A stretch of DNA of 64,000 nucleotides from assembly GCF_003002915.1 (NCBI RefSeq), contig NZ_PVTG01000001.1:62001-126000 (forward strand), read 5' to 3'. The first letter of the stretch is position 1, and the number at the start of each line of letters is the position of its first letter. A program made the translations under genes and the position numbers. Source of the stretch: Geodermatophilus tzadiensis (GTDB lineage Bacteria; Actinomycetota; Actinomycetes; Mycobacteriales; Geodermatophilaceae). Shown here piece by piece: positions 38,873 through 51,448 of the stretch. The notes under the pieces are model-generated. The model worked only from the letters and a program-made list of their open reading frames with translations. It searched no databases and had not been told where the DNA came from.

Positions 38873-40513
38873 CTAGCTGACGTCGACCACCCGGCCGCCG
38901 TCGACGGCGAGGCGGCGGGTGGTGGCCACCGCCTCGAGCATCCGGCGGTCGTGGGTGACCAGCAGCAGCGTGCCCGGGTAGGCGGCCAGCGCGGACTCGA
39001 GCTGCTCGATGGCCGGCAGGTCGAGGTGGTTGGTGGGCTCGTCGAGCACCAGCACGTTGACCCCGCGGGCCTGCAGCAGCGCCAGCGCCGCCCGGGTGCG
39101 CTCGCCCGGCGACAGCGACGCGGCCGGGCGCGTGACGTGCTCGGCGGTGAGGCCGAACTTCGCCAGCAGGGTGCGCACCTCGGCGGTGGGCCAGTCGGGC
39201 ACCTCGGCGGCGAAGGCCTCGATCAGCCGCCGCTCGCCGACGAACAGCCCGCGGGCCTGGTCCACCTCCCCCAGCCGCACCGACGGGCCGAGGCTCGCCG
39301 TCCCCTCGTCCAGGGGCACCCGGCCCAGCAGCGCGCCCAGCAGCGTGGTCTTGCCCGAGCCGTTGGGCCCGGTGATGGCCACCCGGTCGCCCCAGTCCAC
39401 CTGCAGGCTCACCGGCCCGAGGGTGAACCCACCGCGGCGGACGACGGCGTCGCGCAGGGTGGCCACCACGGCCCCCGCCCGTGGCGCGGCCGCGATCGTC
39501 ATCCGCAGCTCCCACTCCTTGCGGGGCTCCTCGACCACCTCCAGCCGCTCGATGCGCCGCTCGGTCTGCTTGGCCTTGGCGCCCTGCTTCTCCGCGGTCG
39601 CCCGGTTGTGCGCCTTGATGAACTTGTCGGGGTCCTTCTGCTTCTTGACCGCGTCGCGGACGCCCTTGGCCAGCCAGTTGCGCTGCATCCGGGCCCGCGC
39701 CTCGAGGTCGGCCTTGGTCCCGGCGTACTCCTCGTACTCCTCGCGGGCGTGCCGGCGGGCGACCTCGCGCTCGACGAGGTAGCTCTCGTAGCCGCCGTCG
39801 TGCACCCGCACCAGCTGCTGGGCCAGGTCCAGCTCCACGACGCGGGTCACCGTGCGGGCGAGGAACTCCCGGTCGTGGCTGACCAGGACGATGCCCGAGC
39901 GGTTGCCCGCGACGAAGGCCTCCAGCTGCTCGAGGCCGGCCAGGTCCAGGTCGTTGGTCGGCTCGTCGAGCAGCAGCAGGTCGTGGCGGGACAGCAGCAG
40001 CGCGGCCAGCCCGACCCGGGCCGCCTGGCCGCCGGAGAGGCCGGTGACCGCGGCGTCCGGGGCGACACCGGGCGCCACCTCGGCCAGCACCTGCTCCAGG
40101 CGTTCGTCGAGGTCGGCGCCACCGAGGGCCAGCCACCGCTCCAGCGCCTCCCCGTAGGCGTCGTCGGCGCCGGGCAGCCCGGCGGCCAGGTCGGCGGTGG
40201 CGGTGTCCAGGGCGGCCTGCGCGGCGGTGACGCCGGTGCGGCGGGCCAGCGCCGCGGCGACGGTCTCGCCCGCGCGGCGCTCGTGCTCCTGCGGCAGGTG
40301 CCCGACCGTCGCCGTCGGCGGGCTGAGGGTGATCGAGCCGGACTCGGCCGGCAGCTCACCGGCGAGGGTGCGCAGCAGCGTGGACTTGCCCGCGCCGTTG
40401 ACGCCGACCAGCCCGACGACGTCACCGGGGGCGACGACGAGGTCGAGGTCGGCGAACAGCACGCGGGCGCCGTGGCCGGCGGCCAGGCCGCGCGCGACGA
40501 GGGTGGCACTCAT
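38873..40513 (-). CDS. ABC-F family ATPase
   Basis: A 546-residue protein with two ABC domains and no membrane segment. Walker A motifs are GVNGAGKST and GPNGSGKTT; signatures LSGGQ and LSPGE; Walker B segments LLLLDEPTN and VLVLDEPTN. A basic linker rich in Lys/Arg (about 260-330, AVKKQKDPDKFIKAHNR) joins them. ABC-F proteins act on the ribosome, rescuing stalled complexes or protecting from antibiotics. The second signature is degenerate (LSPGE). Which subfamily it belongs to, and whether it gives resistance, cannot be told here. Confidence 0.92.
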   Translation of the reverse strand: MSATLVARGLAAGHGARVLFADLDLVVAPGDVVGLVGVNGAGKSTLLRTLAGELPAESGSITLSPPTATVGHLPQEHERRAGETVAAALARRTGVTAAQAALDTATADLAAGLPGADDAYGEALERWLALGGADLDERLEQVLAEVAPGVAPDAAVTGLSGGQAARVGLAALLLSRHDLLLLDEPTNDLDLAGLEQLEAFVAGNRSGIVLVSHDREFLARTVTRVVELDLAQQLVRVHDGGYESYLVEREVARRHAREEYEEYAGTKADLEARARMQRNWLAKGVRDAVKKQKDPDKFIKAHNRATAEKQGAKAKQTERRIERLEVVEEPRKEWELRMTIAAAPRAGAVVATLRDAVVRRGGFTLGPVSLQVDWGDRVAITGPNGSGKTTLLGALLGRVPLDEGTASLGPSVRLGEVDQARGLFVGERRLIEAFAAEVPDWPTAEVRTLLAKFGLTAEHVTRPAASLSPGERTRAALALLQARGVNVLVLDEPTNHLDLPAIEQLESALAAYPGTLLLVTHDRRMLEAVATTRRLAVDGGRVVDVS

Positions 40514-40595
40514 GGAGGGGCTCCCGGGAGGACGGACCGGTGGGTGCGACGTCGTCCGGGCTCACAGCACGCACCCACGGTAGCGCGTGCCCCGC

Positions 40596-41708
40596 TCAGC
40601 CGTCGCCCGGGTTCCCGCCGGACCCCTGCCCGCCCGCGTCGTCCTCCTCCGGCGCGGCGAGCACCTCGTCGGCCATCTCGTCGAGCATGTCCTCCAGGGG
40701 GCTGCCGGCCCGCTCGGGCGGACGGCGGCGCACCAGCCACGGCTGCAGGTCGTCGTAGCCGCGCACCGACACCCGGCGCATCGGCCGCACCCGGTACCCG
40801 GGCAGACCGCGCAGCCGGCCGGCCAGCGCCCGGTCGACCAGCACGGTCCCGGGCCGGGCCAGCGAGCACAGCCGGCTGGCCAGGTTCACCACCGGCGAGT
40901 AGACGTCGCCCAGCCGGGTCAGCACCACGCCGTGCGCGGCCCCCACCCGCAGCCGCGGCCGGTCGTCGTCGTCCCAGGCGTCGGGCAGCGTCAGGCCGAT
41001 CTCGACGGCGTCCACGGCCGACGCGGCGGTGTAGAGGACGCCGTCGCCGACGGTCTTGACCACCCGGCCGTGGGAGCGGGCGATGACCTCGGTCGCGGTG
41101 GCCTCGAACGCCTCGACCATGGCGCCGAGCTCGCGGGCGTCCATGCCGCGGGAGCGGGAGGTGTAGCCGACGAGGTCGGCGAAGCCCACGGCCAGCTCCC
41201 GGCGGTCGCCCGGCCCGCCGGAGGACAGCAGCCGGTCGACGTTGGCCGCCAGGTGCCGGCGCCACACGTAGTCCTGGGTGCGGGTCAGCAGCGGCAGCAG
41301 CGTCTCGGCCGCGGCGACGGCGTCGGCCCGGCCGTGCTCCTCGGCCTGCCGGGTGAGCACCTCGGCGAGCATGTCGGTCTGCCAGTCGGCCAGCCGGGAC
41401 AGCGCCTGCGCGGTGGCGCGGGCGATCGAGGCCTCGGTGTCGAGGTCGACGAAGCCGCTGTCGATGAGCGCCGAGAGGGTCGCCAGCGCCCCGACGTCGG
41501 CGAGGGTGAAGGCCGGGTCGTCGTCGGCGACGTCGGGGAAGCCCAGCGCGCGCCACAGCCGCTGGGTGCGCTCGGGCGGCATGCCGGCCGCGGCCGCCAC
41601 CTGCATCCGGGTGAGCCGGCGCGGCCCGCCGAGCAGCAGCCGCTCCAGCGCGTCGCGGACGTCGGCGCGCGGGTCGGCGCCGGCGGGGTCCGGTCCGTCG
41701 GGGTCCAC
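40596..41708 (-). CDS. Class III adenylate cyclase with N-terminal regulatory domain (Rv1264-like)
   Basis: A 370-residue soluble cyclase. The N-terminal about 165 residues (LLLGGPRRLTRMQVAAAAG, LWRALGFPDV, FTLADVGAL) match the adenylate cyclase regulatory domain that makes mycobacterial Rv1264 pH-sensitive. The catalytic domain (170-330) keeps the metal-binding Asp178 (GFADLVG) and Asp222 (TVGDGV), substrate-specifying Lys218 and Asp268, and transition-state Asn275 and Arg279, so it should make cAMP. The C-terminus is an acidic tail. The start is GTG, 16 bases after a possible short upstream frame. Confidence 0.92.
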   Translation of the reverse strand: MDPDGPDPAGADPRADVRDALERLLLGGPRRLTRMQVAAAAGMPPERTQRLWRALGFPDVADDDPAFTLADVGALATLSALIDSGFVDLDTEASIARATAQALSRLADWQTDMLAEVLTRQAEEHGRADAVAAAETLLPLLTRTQDYVWRRHLAANVDRLLSSGGPGDRRELAVGFADLVGYTSRSRGMDARELGAMVEAFEATATEVIARSHGRVVKTVGDGVLYTAASAVDAVEIGLTLPDAWDDDDRPRLRVGAAHGVVLTRLGDVYSPVVNLASRLCSLARPGTVLVDRALAGRLRGLPGYRVRPMRRVSVRGYDDLQPWLVRRRPPERAGSPLEDMLDEMADEVLAAPEEDDAGGQGSGGNPGDG

Positions 41709-41724
41709 GGCGCCCGCCCGGGGG

Positions 41725-41766
41725 TCAGCCCGCTGTGCGGACGACGATCGTCCGGTCGGCGCTCAC
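41725..41766 (-). CDS. Possible leaderless 13-codon upstream frame before the cyclase
   Basis: TACAGT (41774-41779, minus strand) ends 7 bases before a GTG that opens a 13-residue frame (VSADRTIVVRTAG) ending in TGA, 16 bases upstream of the cyclase start. This matches the leaderless layout seen elsewhere in the window. No -35 is clear; it may be chance. Confidence 0.3.
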   Translation of the reverse strand: MSADRTIVVRTAG

Positions 41767-41838
41767 GTCGCGCACTGTAGTGACCGCCGTCGCAGCCGGT
41801 GCGCGGACCACCGCGGCGGGCGGCGCCACCGGCCCCGC

Positions 41839-41867
41839 GTGGACGGCGGGTGGACGGCGGGTGGACG
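41839..41867. repeat. 11-bp tandem repeat
   Basis: GTGGACGGCGG occurs as two full copies and a seven-base partial copy, in the gap between the divergent cyclase and ABC transporter genes. A minor slippage repeat, or possibly a regulator-binding direct repeat. Confidence 0.6.
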
Positions 41868-41997
41868 ACCGGCGACGCGCGGGCCGGGCCTGCCGCGCGC
41901 CGGGCCGGGTGCGCCAGGATGGGCACCGCACGGGGGTGCACGACGAGGAGGACACGTCATCGCGACGACGGCCAGCGGCCCGGCCGGGCACCGACCC

Positions 41998-42939
41998 GTG
42001 CGGGTCGAGGTGTCGGGCCTGAGCAAGAGCTTCGGCACCGTGCGGGCGGTCACCGACCTGGGCTTCACCGTCGAGCCGGGCTCGGTGACCGGCTTCCTGG
42101 GTCCCAACGGGGCGGGGAAGACCACGACGCTGCGCATGGTGCTCGGGCTGATCACCCCCGACGCCGGCAGCGCGACCTTCGACGGCGTCCCCTACGCGGC
42201 GCTGCCCGACCCGGTGGGCACCGTCGGCGCGGTCCTCGAGACGGCCTTCCACCCCGCCCGCTCCGGCCGCGACCACCTGCGCGTGTACTGCCGGGCCGCC
42301 GGGCTCCCGGTCTCGCGGGCCGACGAGGTGCTCACCGCCGTCGGCCTGGCCACGGCCGGGCGGCGCCGTGCGGGCGGCTACTCGCTCGGCATGCGCCAGC
42401 GCCTGGCGCTGGCCACCGCCCTGCTCGGCGACCCGCCGGTGCTGGTGCTCGACGAGCCGGCCAACGGCCTGGACCCCGAGGGCATCCTCTGGCTGCGCGG
42501 CTTCCTCCGGCACCTGGCGCACGAGGAGGGCCGCACGGTGCTGGTGTCCAGCCACCTGCTGTCGGAGATGGAGCAGACCGCCGACCGGGTGGTCATCGTC
42601 GGCGCCGGCCGGCTGGTGCGGCAGGGCTCGATCGCCGAGCTGCGCTCGGGCGCGCAGGGCGCCGGCACGGTGCTGGTGCGCACTCCCGACGCCGACCGGC
42701 TGGCCACCGTGCTGGGGGACGCGGGGATGGTCGCCGACCGCGGTGCGGACGGCCTGGTCACGGTGACCGGGGCGACGCCGGCCGAGGTGGGGGCCCGCGC
42801 CTTCCACGCCGGCGTCGAGCTGCACGAGCTGCGCGCCGAGGCCACCGGCCTGGAGGACCTCTACTTCCGGCTCACCGCCGGGCAGGAGCAGTTCGCCGCC
42901 GCCTCCCCCACCGCCACCCCCGAGGGAGCCGCCCGGTGA
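41998..42939 (+). CDS. ABC exporter ATP-binding protein
   Basis: A protein of about 313 residues: Walker A FLGPNGAGKTTT, Q-loop region, signature YSLGMRQRLALA, Walker B VLVLDEPANGLDPEG and switch His VLVSSHLL, the drug/antibiotic-export type. The start is uncertain. A strong GAGGAGG at 41945-41951 stands 7 bases before ATC at 41959, and no ATG, GTG or TTG is in frame there. The first standard codon is GTG at 41998, which still gives a complete domain but lacks a ribosome binding site. The permease gene overlaps its stop as GTGA. Confidence 0.9.
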   Translation: MRVEVSGLSKSFGTVRAVTDLGFTVEPGSVTGFLGPNGAGKTTTLRMVLGLITPDAGSATFDGVPYAALPDPVGTVGAVLETAFHPARSGRDHLRVYCRAAGLPVSRADEVLTAVGLATAGRRRAGGYSLGMRQRLALATALLGDPPVLVLDEPANGLDPEGILWLRGFLRHLAHEEGRTVLVSSHLLSEMEQTADRVVIVGAGRLVRQGSIAELRSGAQGAGTVLVRTPDADRLATVLGDAGMVADRGADGLVTVTGATPAEVGARAFHAGVELHELRAEATGLEDLYFRLTAGQEQFAAASPTATPEGAAR

Positions 42940-43703
42940 CCGGCCTCGTGCGCGCCGAGTGGACGAAGCTCGTCACCACCCGCGTCTGGATCGGCCTGGT
43001 CATCGGCGCCTGCCTGATGGCCGGCGGGTTCGCCGCGCTGTTCACCGGCCTGGCCGGCGCCGAGCCGGACGGCGGCCAACCGGGCCTGCCCGCGGTGGGT
43101 ACGCCGCAGTACGAGGAGGTCGTCTTCTCGGTGGCCGCCAACGCCAGCGTGCTGCTGCTGATCCTCGGGATCATCGGCACGACGCAGGAGTACCGGCACC
43201 GCACCGCGACGCCGACCTTCCTCACCACGCCCCGCCGCGGCCGGGTGGTCGCCGCGAAGCTGGTGGCCTACGCGCTGGCGGCGGTGCCGATCGCGCTGCT
43301 CGTGCTCGCCGTCGACGTCGTCGTCGTCCTGCTGTTCGCGGGGGCGCGCGGGGCGGCCCCGTCGCTCGACGCCGACAACCTGCAGACGCTGGGCGCCGCC
43401 GGGCTGGTGCTGGTCGTCTTCGCGGTGATCGGCGTCGGCGTCGGGGCGCTGCTGCGCAACCAGGTGGGCGCCATCGTCGGGGCGCTGGTCTACCTCTACG
43501 TCGTCGAGCCGATCGTCTCCTCCATCGGCGTGCTGCAGCCGGCCTACAAGTGGCTGCCCGGCGGCGCGGTGCAGGCGGTCACCTCCGACTTCCAGGCCCC
43601 CGACCTCCTGGAGCCGTGGCAGGGCGCGCTGTTGCTGCTCGGCTACGGTCTGCTCACGGCCGTCCTCGGGACGTTCCTCGCCGTCCGCCGCGACGTCGTC
43701 TGA
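42936..43703 (+). CDS. ABC exporter membrane subunit
   Basis: A 255-residue permease of the ABC-2 type with six hydrophobic segments (about 16-40, 67-90, 106-135, 152-170, 175-195 and 225-250) and the family opening VRAEWTKLVTTRVWIGL. It pairs with the ATPase encoded just upstream by a 4-base overlap. The conserved cytoplasmic loop EYRHRTATPTFLTTPRRGRV suits this family. Substrate is unknown; no regulator of the pair is adjacent. Confidence 0.88.
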   Translation: MTGLVRAEWTKLVTTRVWIGLVIGACLMAGGFAALFTGLAGAEPDGGQPGLPAVGTPQYEEVVFSVAANASVLLLILGIIGTTQEYRHRTATPTFLTTPRRGRVVAAKLVAYALAAVPIALLVLAVDVVVVLLFAGARGAAPSLDADNLQTLGAAGLVLVVFAVIGVGVGALLRNQVGAIVGALVYLYVVEPIVSSIGVLQPAYKWLPGGAVQAVTSDFQAPDLLEPWQGALLLLGYGLLTAVLGTFLAVRRDVV

Positions 43704-43764
43704 GGACGCCGGCCACCCACCCACCTGGCACCGCCCACTGGGACCGACGACTGGGGGACCCCGG

Positions 43765-44565
43765 ATGACGACCCGCATGACCCTGCCGCGCCTCGGCCGG
43801 CTGGTGCGCGACGGGGACGTGGCAGCCGTGCGCAGCGCGGTCGCCGACACCCCGCGCCTGCTCGGCGGCACCGTCGAGCACGGCGGGGAGGACGGCTGGA
43901 CGCCGCTGCACCTGGCGGTGGCGGCGGGCCGGGAGGACGTCGTGCGGGAGCTGGTCACCGCGGGCGCCGACCTGTCCGCGCGCACCGAGTCGGGGCGGAC
44001 GCCGCTGCACGTGGCGATCGAGCACGCCCCCGAGCTGGTCGGCGTGCTGTGCGGGCTGGGCGCCACGGTCGACGCGGCGGCCGCCGCCCACCTCGACGAC
44101 GCCGGCCAGCTGACCCGCGAGCTCGACGCGGGCGCGCTCCTCACCGACCCGCGCACCGGCCTGGACCTGCTCACCGTCGCCGCGGCCGGCGGCGCGGGCG
44201 GCACGCTGCGGCTGCTGCTCGACCGCGGCGCCGACCCCGACGCCGGCGCGCTGCACGCCGCGGCGGCCGGCAGCCGGGTCGACCTGGTGCGGGCGCTGGT
44301 CGAGGCCGGCGCCGCCGTCGACCGGCGCGACCCCGACACCGGCCGCACCCCGCTGCACGACGCGGTGGCCGCCGGCGACGCGCCCGAGGTGGTGCGCGTC
44401 CTGCTGGCCGCCGGCGCCGACGTCAACGCCACCACCAACGACGGGGCCAGCGCCCTGGACATCGGCCGGGTCGCCGCGGCCCGCCACCGGCGCGACGACG
44501 CAGGTGACGCCGGTGCCCGCGACGCCCTCGTCGACCTGCTGGTGACCTCCGGCGCCACCGACTGA
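43765..44565 (+). CDS. Ankyrin-repeat protein
   Basis: A 266-residue protein of about seven ankyrin repeats. The clearest are [38 protein letters not shown] and [19 protein letters not shown], with a degenerate central pair. No signal peptide or enzyme domain is present, so it is probably a cytoplasmic protein-binding scaffold. It follows the ABC permease by 61 bp on the same strand and could share its transcript. The partner cannot be told from sequence. Confidence 0.88.
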   Translation: MTTRMTLPRLGRLVRDGDVAAVRSAVADTPRLLGGTVEHGGEDGWTPLHLAVAAGREDVVRELVTAGADLSARTESGRTPLHVAIEHAPELVGVLCGLGATVDAAAAAHLDDAGQLTRELDAGALLTDPRTGLDLLTVAAAGGAGGTLRLLLDRGADPDAGALHAAAAGSRVDLVRALVEAGAAVDRRDPDTGRTPLHDAVAAGDAPEVVRVLLAAGADVNATTNDGASALDIGRVAAARHRRDDAGDAGARDALVDLLVTSGATD

Positions 44566-44637
44566 CCTCCCACCGACGGCCGGTCCACGACCCTCCGGCG
44601 CAGGTCGCTCCACACCGAGGAGCCCTGCTGGCGGGCG

Positions 44638-44643
44638 TAGACT
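44638..44643 (+). promoter_or_regulatory. -10 box of kgd
   Basis: TAGACT about 50 bases upstream of the kgd GTG, which has its own GAAGAAGG ribosome binding site at about 44675. Confidence 0.45.
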
Positions 44644-44693
44644 CCGTCCCCGGTCCAGAGACGCCCACCGACGACGAAGAAGGCACTCGACCC

Positions 44694-48605
<3,912 letters not shown>

Positions 48606-48611
48606 GCACCG

Positions 48612-48797
48612 GTGTACTTCACCGACCGCGGGCTGGAGGAGCTGGCCGACCGGCGGGGCGAGGAGCAGGTCACCCTCGCCTGGCTGGCCGACCAGCTCCA
48701 GGCCTTCGTCGACCAGCACCCGGAGTTCGAGGTGCCGATCGAGCGGCTGGCCACCTGGCTGGCGCGCGGCGGCACCGACGACGTCGACGACGAGTGA
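48612..48797 (+). CDS. DUF6104 small protein
   Basis: A 61-residue acidic protein (YFTDRGLEELADRRGEEQV, TLAWLADQLQAFVDQ, FEVPIERLATWLAR) that matches the short family found straight after kgd in many actinobacteria. Its function is unknown. The GTG lies 6 bp after the kgd stop, so it is surely co-transcribed and probably linked to 2-oxoglutarate dehydrogenase, though that link is inference. A hairpin follows its stop. Confidence 0.85.
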   Translation: MYFTDRGLEELADRRGEEQVTLAWLADQLQAFVDQHPEFEVPIERLATWLARGGTDDVDDE

Positions 48798-48800
48798 CGG

Positions 48801-48825
48801 CGATGATCAGGTGACCTGATCGTCG
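48801..48825 (+). terminator. Hairpin after kgd-DUF6104
   Basis: CGATGATCAGG (48801-48811) pairs with CCTGATCGTCG (48815-48825) with one G-U pair and a 3-base loop, 3 bp after the stop. The inner GATCAGGTGACCTGATC is nearly palindromic and might also bind a protein. Confidence 0.65.
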
Positions 48826-48874
48826 CGCGGAGCGCCTCCCCCGCACGCGCCTCCTCCGGCGGCACGCTGCGCAC

Positions 48875-49588
48875 GTGCTCGGTCACTCGCACGCCCTCTC
48901 CGGTCTCGCCGTGGGCGCGGCGACCCTCCCCTGGGCGCCCGTCGACGGCGGCGTCGCCCAGGTGGCCTGGGTGGCCGCCGTCGGCGGGCTCGCGATGCTG
49001 CCCGACCTCGACCACTCCGGCTCCACGGTCTCGGACATGTGGGGACCGGTGACCGACGTCCCCTCCGGCGCGATCGGCCGGATCGCCGGCGGCCACCGCT
49101 GGGGCACCCACGACGCGCTGCTGGCCCCCGTCGCGTTCGGCGCGGTCGCCCTTGCCGCGGCCAGCCTCTACTGGTCCAGCCTGCTGGTCGTGGCGCTGGC
49201 AATCGGACTGGCGCTGCGCGCACTGCACTTCGTCATCCCCGGCCGCGCGGAGAACACCGTCGTCGGCAACCTGGTGCTCTCCTTCGGCGCGGCCTGGCTG
49301 CTGCTCGAGCACTCCCCGCAGCCGACCTGGCTGCCGTGGGCGGTCGCGCTCGGCGTGCTCACCCACGTCGCCGGCGACCTGGTCACCAAGCAGGGCGTGC
49401 CGGTGCCGGTGCTCTGGCTGCTCCGGCGCAAGCGGCTGGCGCTGACGCCGATGCGCACCGGGACGACGCTGGAGAAGGCCGTGCTGGCGCCGCTGTTCCT
49501 CGGCGTCGCGGTGTGGTTCGGCTACGCCAACACCGGCGCCCGGTCGGCGCTGGACCCCTACCTGCAGGCGCTGATGGACCTCGGGTAG
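48875..49588 (+). CDS. YdjM-like membrane-bound metal-dependent hydrolase
   Basis: A 237-residue membrane protein of the YdjM (LexA-regulated membrane-bound metal-dependent hydrolase) family. The N-terminus MLGHSHALSGLAVGA, the DLDHSGS motif and GGHRWGTHDALLAP supply the His/Asp ligands, and a late THVAGDL adds another. Four to six hydrophobic segments are present. Substrate is unknown. No LexA box was seen upstream, despite the family name. The start is GTG without a strong ribosome binding site. Confidence 0.85.
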   Translation: MLGHSHALSGLAVGAATLPWAPVDGGVAQVAWVAAVGGLAMLPDLDHSGSTVSDMWGPVTDVPSGAIGRIAGGHRWGTHDALLAPVAFGAVALAAASLYWSSLLVVALAIGLALRALHFVIPGRAENTVVGNLVLSFGAAWLLLEHSPQPTWLPWAVALGVLTHVAGDLVTKQGVPVPVLWLLRRKRLALTPMRTGTTLEKAVLAPLFLGVAVWFGYANTGARSALDPYLQALMDLG

Positions 49589-49601
49589 CGCCCGCCCGGC
49601 C

Positions 49602-50036
49602 TCAGGCGCGGGTCATCGTCGACGCGTACCCGCCGCCCGGCCACGACCAGGCCCCGTCGTTGACCCGGCCGTCGGCGCTGAAGCGGCCCTCGAAGCGGGC
49701 CGGGGAGCCGGTGTCGCCGAACCAGATCGTGAGCAGGTCGCCCTCGACCCGGTAGGTGTACTCGAGCAGCTCCCCGCGCGAGCCGAAGAAGTGCGACCGG
49801 AGCTCGCCGCTGCTCTCGTCCCAGCCGATGTACTCCACCCCGCGGTCGTGCTCGTCGCCGTGGCGCAGGTCCACGTGCTGGACCAGCCAGCACCCGCCCG
49901 CCATCCACTCGTAGCGGACCTCGCCGCCCAGGCCGCCGGGGCCGGAGACGGTCCACGTGCCGACGAGGCGGTCGAGCGTGCGCAGCGCGGCCGCGCGGAC
50001 GTCGCCGGCCTCGGGGGTGCTCGTGTCGGTGGTCAT
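49602..50036 (-). CDS. DUF1579-like protein
   Basis: A 144-residue soluble beta-rich protein (LDRLVGTWTVSG, YEWMAGGCWLVQHVDLRHG, VEYIGWDESSGELRSHFFG), the pattern of small lipocalin-like DUF1579 proteins. The ATG at 50036 has GAGGAGCAGG upstream; the in-frame ATG 26 codons further up gives a low-complexity extension and was rejected. It is convergent with the YdjM-like gene. Ligand and function are unknown. Confidence 0.8.
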   Translation of the reverse strand: MTTDTSTPEAGDVRAAALRTLDRLVGTWTVSGPGGLGGEVRYEWMAGGCWLVQHVDLRHGDEHDRGVEYIGWDESSGELRSHFFGSRGELLEYTYRVEGDLLTIWFGDTGSPARFEGRFSADGRVNDGAWSWPGGGYASTMTRA

Positions 50037-50091
50037 GGCCTGCTCCTCGCCCGGACGGGGCCCGGTGGGGTCGCGGGCCACACCAGGAGGA

Positions 50092-50133
50092 CCGGCCGGC
50101 GGGCGCTCCCTCATCGGTGCGCGCGCCGGCCGG
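50092..50133 (-). terminator. Hairpin after the malic enzyme gene
   Basis: Arms of 15 bp (50092-50106 and 50119-50133) with one mismatch and a 12-base loop, 8 bp after the stop codon on the minus strand. Confidence 0.7.
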
Positions 50134-50141
50134 GGCGGCCC

Positions 50142-51362
50142 CTACACCGTGACGCGCTGCTCGCGGGCGCAGGCGCCGACGGCCTCGGCGACCGCGGTGG
50201 CCACCCGCCGGTCGAGCGGGCTGGGCACGATGTGGCCGGGCGCCAGGTCCTCGCCCACCACGCCGGCGATGGCCTCGGCGGCCGCCAGCTTCATGGCCTC
50301 GGTGATCGCGGTGGCGCCCGCGTCGATGGCGCCGCGGAAGACGCCGGGGAAGGCCAGCACGTTGTTGATCTGGTTGGGCAGGTCGCTGCGGCCGGTGGCC
50401 ACGACCGCCGCGTGGCGCGCCGCCATCTCCGGGTCGACCTCGGGGGTGGGGTTGGCCAGCGAGAACACGATGCAGTCCGGCGCCATCGCCTCGATCGCCG
50501 CCTCCGGCACCGAGCCGCCGGACAGCCCGAGGTAGACGTCGGCGCCCTCGAGCGCACCGACCATCGTGCCCGCGTAGCCCGCGCGGTTGGTGTTCTCCGC
50601 GACCCACCGCTTGACCGGCGTCAGGTCCTCGCGGCCGGCGTGCACCACGCCCCGCGAGTCGGCCACGGCGACCTCACCGACCCCCGCCCCGAGCAGCATC
50701 TTCGTGCAGGCGATGCCGGCCGCACCGGCGCCGGAGACCACCACCCGCAGGTCACCGAGCTCCCGGCCGGTGACCCGCGCGGCGTTGCGCAGCGCGGCGA
50801 GCACGACGATCGCCGTCCCGTGCTGGTCGTCGTGCATGACCGGGATGTCGAGCCGCTCGCGCAGCCGGTCCTCGATCTCGAAGCAGCGCGGCGCGCTGAT
50901 GTCCTCGAGGTTGATCCCGCCGAAGGACGGCGCGATGGCCGCCACCGTCTCGACGATCTGGTCGACGTCCGTGGTCGAGAGCACGACGGGCACCGAGGAC
51001 AGCCCGGCGAACTCGCTGAACAGGCAGGCCTTGCCCTCCATCACCGGCAGTGCCGCGGCCGGGCCGATGTCGCCCAGGCCCAGGACGGCGGTGCCGTCGG
51101 ACACCACCGCCACCACCCGCGACGCCCAGGTGAACCGGCGCGCCAGGGCCGGCTCGGCGGCGATCGCGCTGGAGACCCGGGCCACGCCGGGGGTGTAGGT
51201 GAGCGCGAGGTCCTCGCGTGACGCGATCCCGCGCAGCGGGCGGACGGCCAGCTTGCCGCCCTCGTGCACGGCGAACGCGGGGTCCTGCGTGAAGCGGTCG
51301 GGCACGGGGTCCTCTGCGGTGCGGTCGCCCGTGGTCCCGGTGGAGCCCGTTCCTGCGCCCAT
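50142..51362 (-). CDS. NAD(P)-dependent malic enzyme
   Basis: A 406-residue short-form malic enzyme converting malate to pyruvate with CO2 release. Visible are [26 protein letters not shown], the metal site in [33 protein letters not shown], the cofactor motif [11 protein letters not shown] and [12 protein letters not shown]. Cofactor preference is not clear. The ATG is 9 bases from a TACCCT box and lacks a ribosome binding site; an internal GTG at codon 20 is an alternative start. It is divergent from the RmlC-like gene. Confidence 0.94.
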   Translation of the reverse strand: MGAGTGSTGTTGDRTAEDPVPDRFTQDPAFAVHEGGKLAVRPLRGIASREDLALTYTPGVARVSSAIAAEPALARRFTWASRVVAVVSDGTAVLGLGDIGPAAALPVMEGKACLFSEFAGLSSVPVVLSTTDVDQIVETVAAIAPSFGGINLEDISAPRCFEIEDRLRERLDIPVMHDDQHGTAIVVLAALRNAARVTGRELGDLRVVVSGAGAAGIACTKMLLGAGVGEVAVADSRGVVHAGREDLTPVKRWVAENTNRAGYAGTMVGALEGADVYLGLSGGSVPEAAIEAMAPDCIVFSLANPTPEVDPEMAARHAAVVATGRSDLPNQINNVLAFPGVFRGAIDAGATAITEAMKLAAAEAIAGVVGEDLAPGHIVPSPLDRRVATAVAEAVGACAREQRVTV

Positions 51363-51371
51363 GGGCCCCAG

Positions 51372-51441
51372 AGGGTAGCCGGGTCGGGTCCCCCGCCGTC
51401 CGGCGTGCGGCCGCGGCGGCCGGCCCGGGCCTCGCTACCGT
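51372..51441. promoter_or_regulatory. Divergent leaderless promoters of malic enzyme and RmlC-like genes
   Basis: TACCCT on the minus strand (51372-51377) is 9 bases from the malic enzyme ATG; TACCGT on the plus strand (51436-51441) is 7 bases from GTG 51449. Neither gene has a ribosome binding site. Confidence 0.45.
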
Positions 51442-51448
51442 GCCGCCC

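Noticed and set aside
38860..38878. Hairpin AGCTAG/CTAGCT between the acetyltransferase and ABC-F genes
   Set aside because: Only 6 bp and made mostly of the two opposing stop codons; too weak to call a terminator.
48798..48874. LexA box ahead of the YdjM-like gene
   Set aside because: No GAAC-N4-GTTC-like site is present; the near-palindrome GATCAGGTGACCTGATC is better explained as the kgd terminator.
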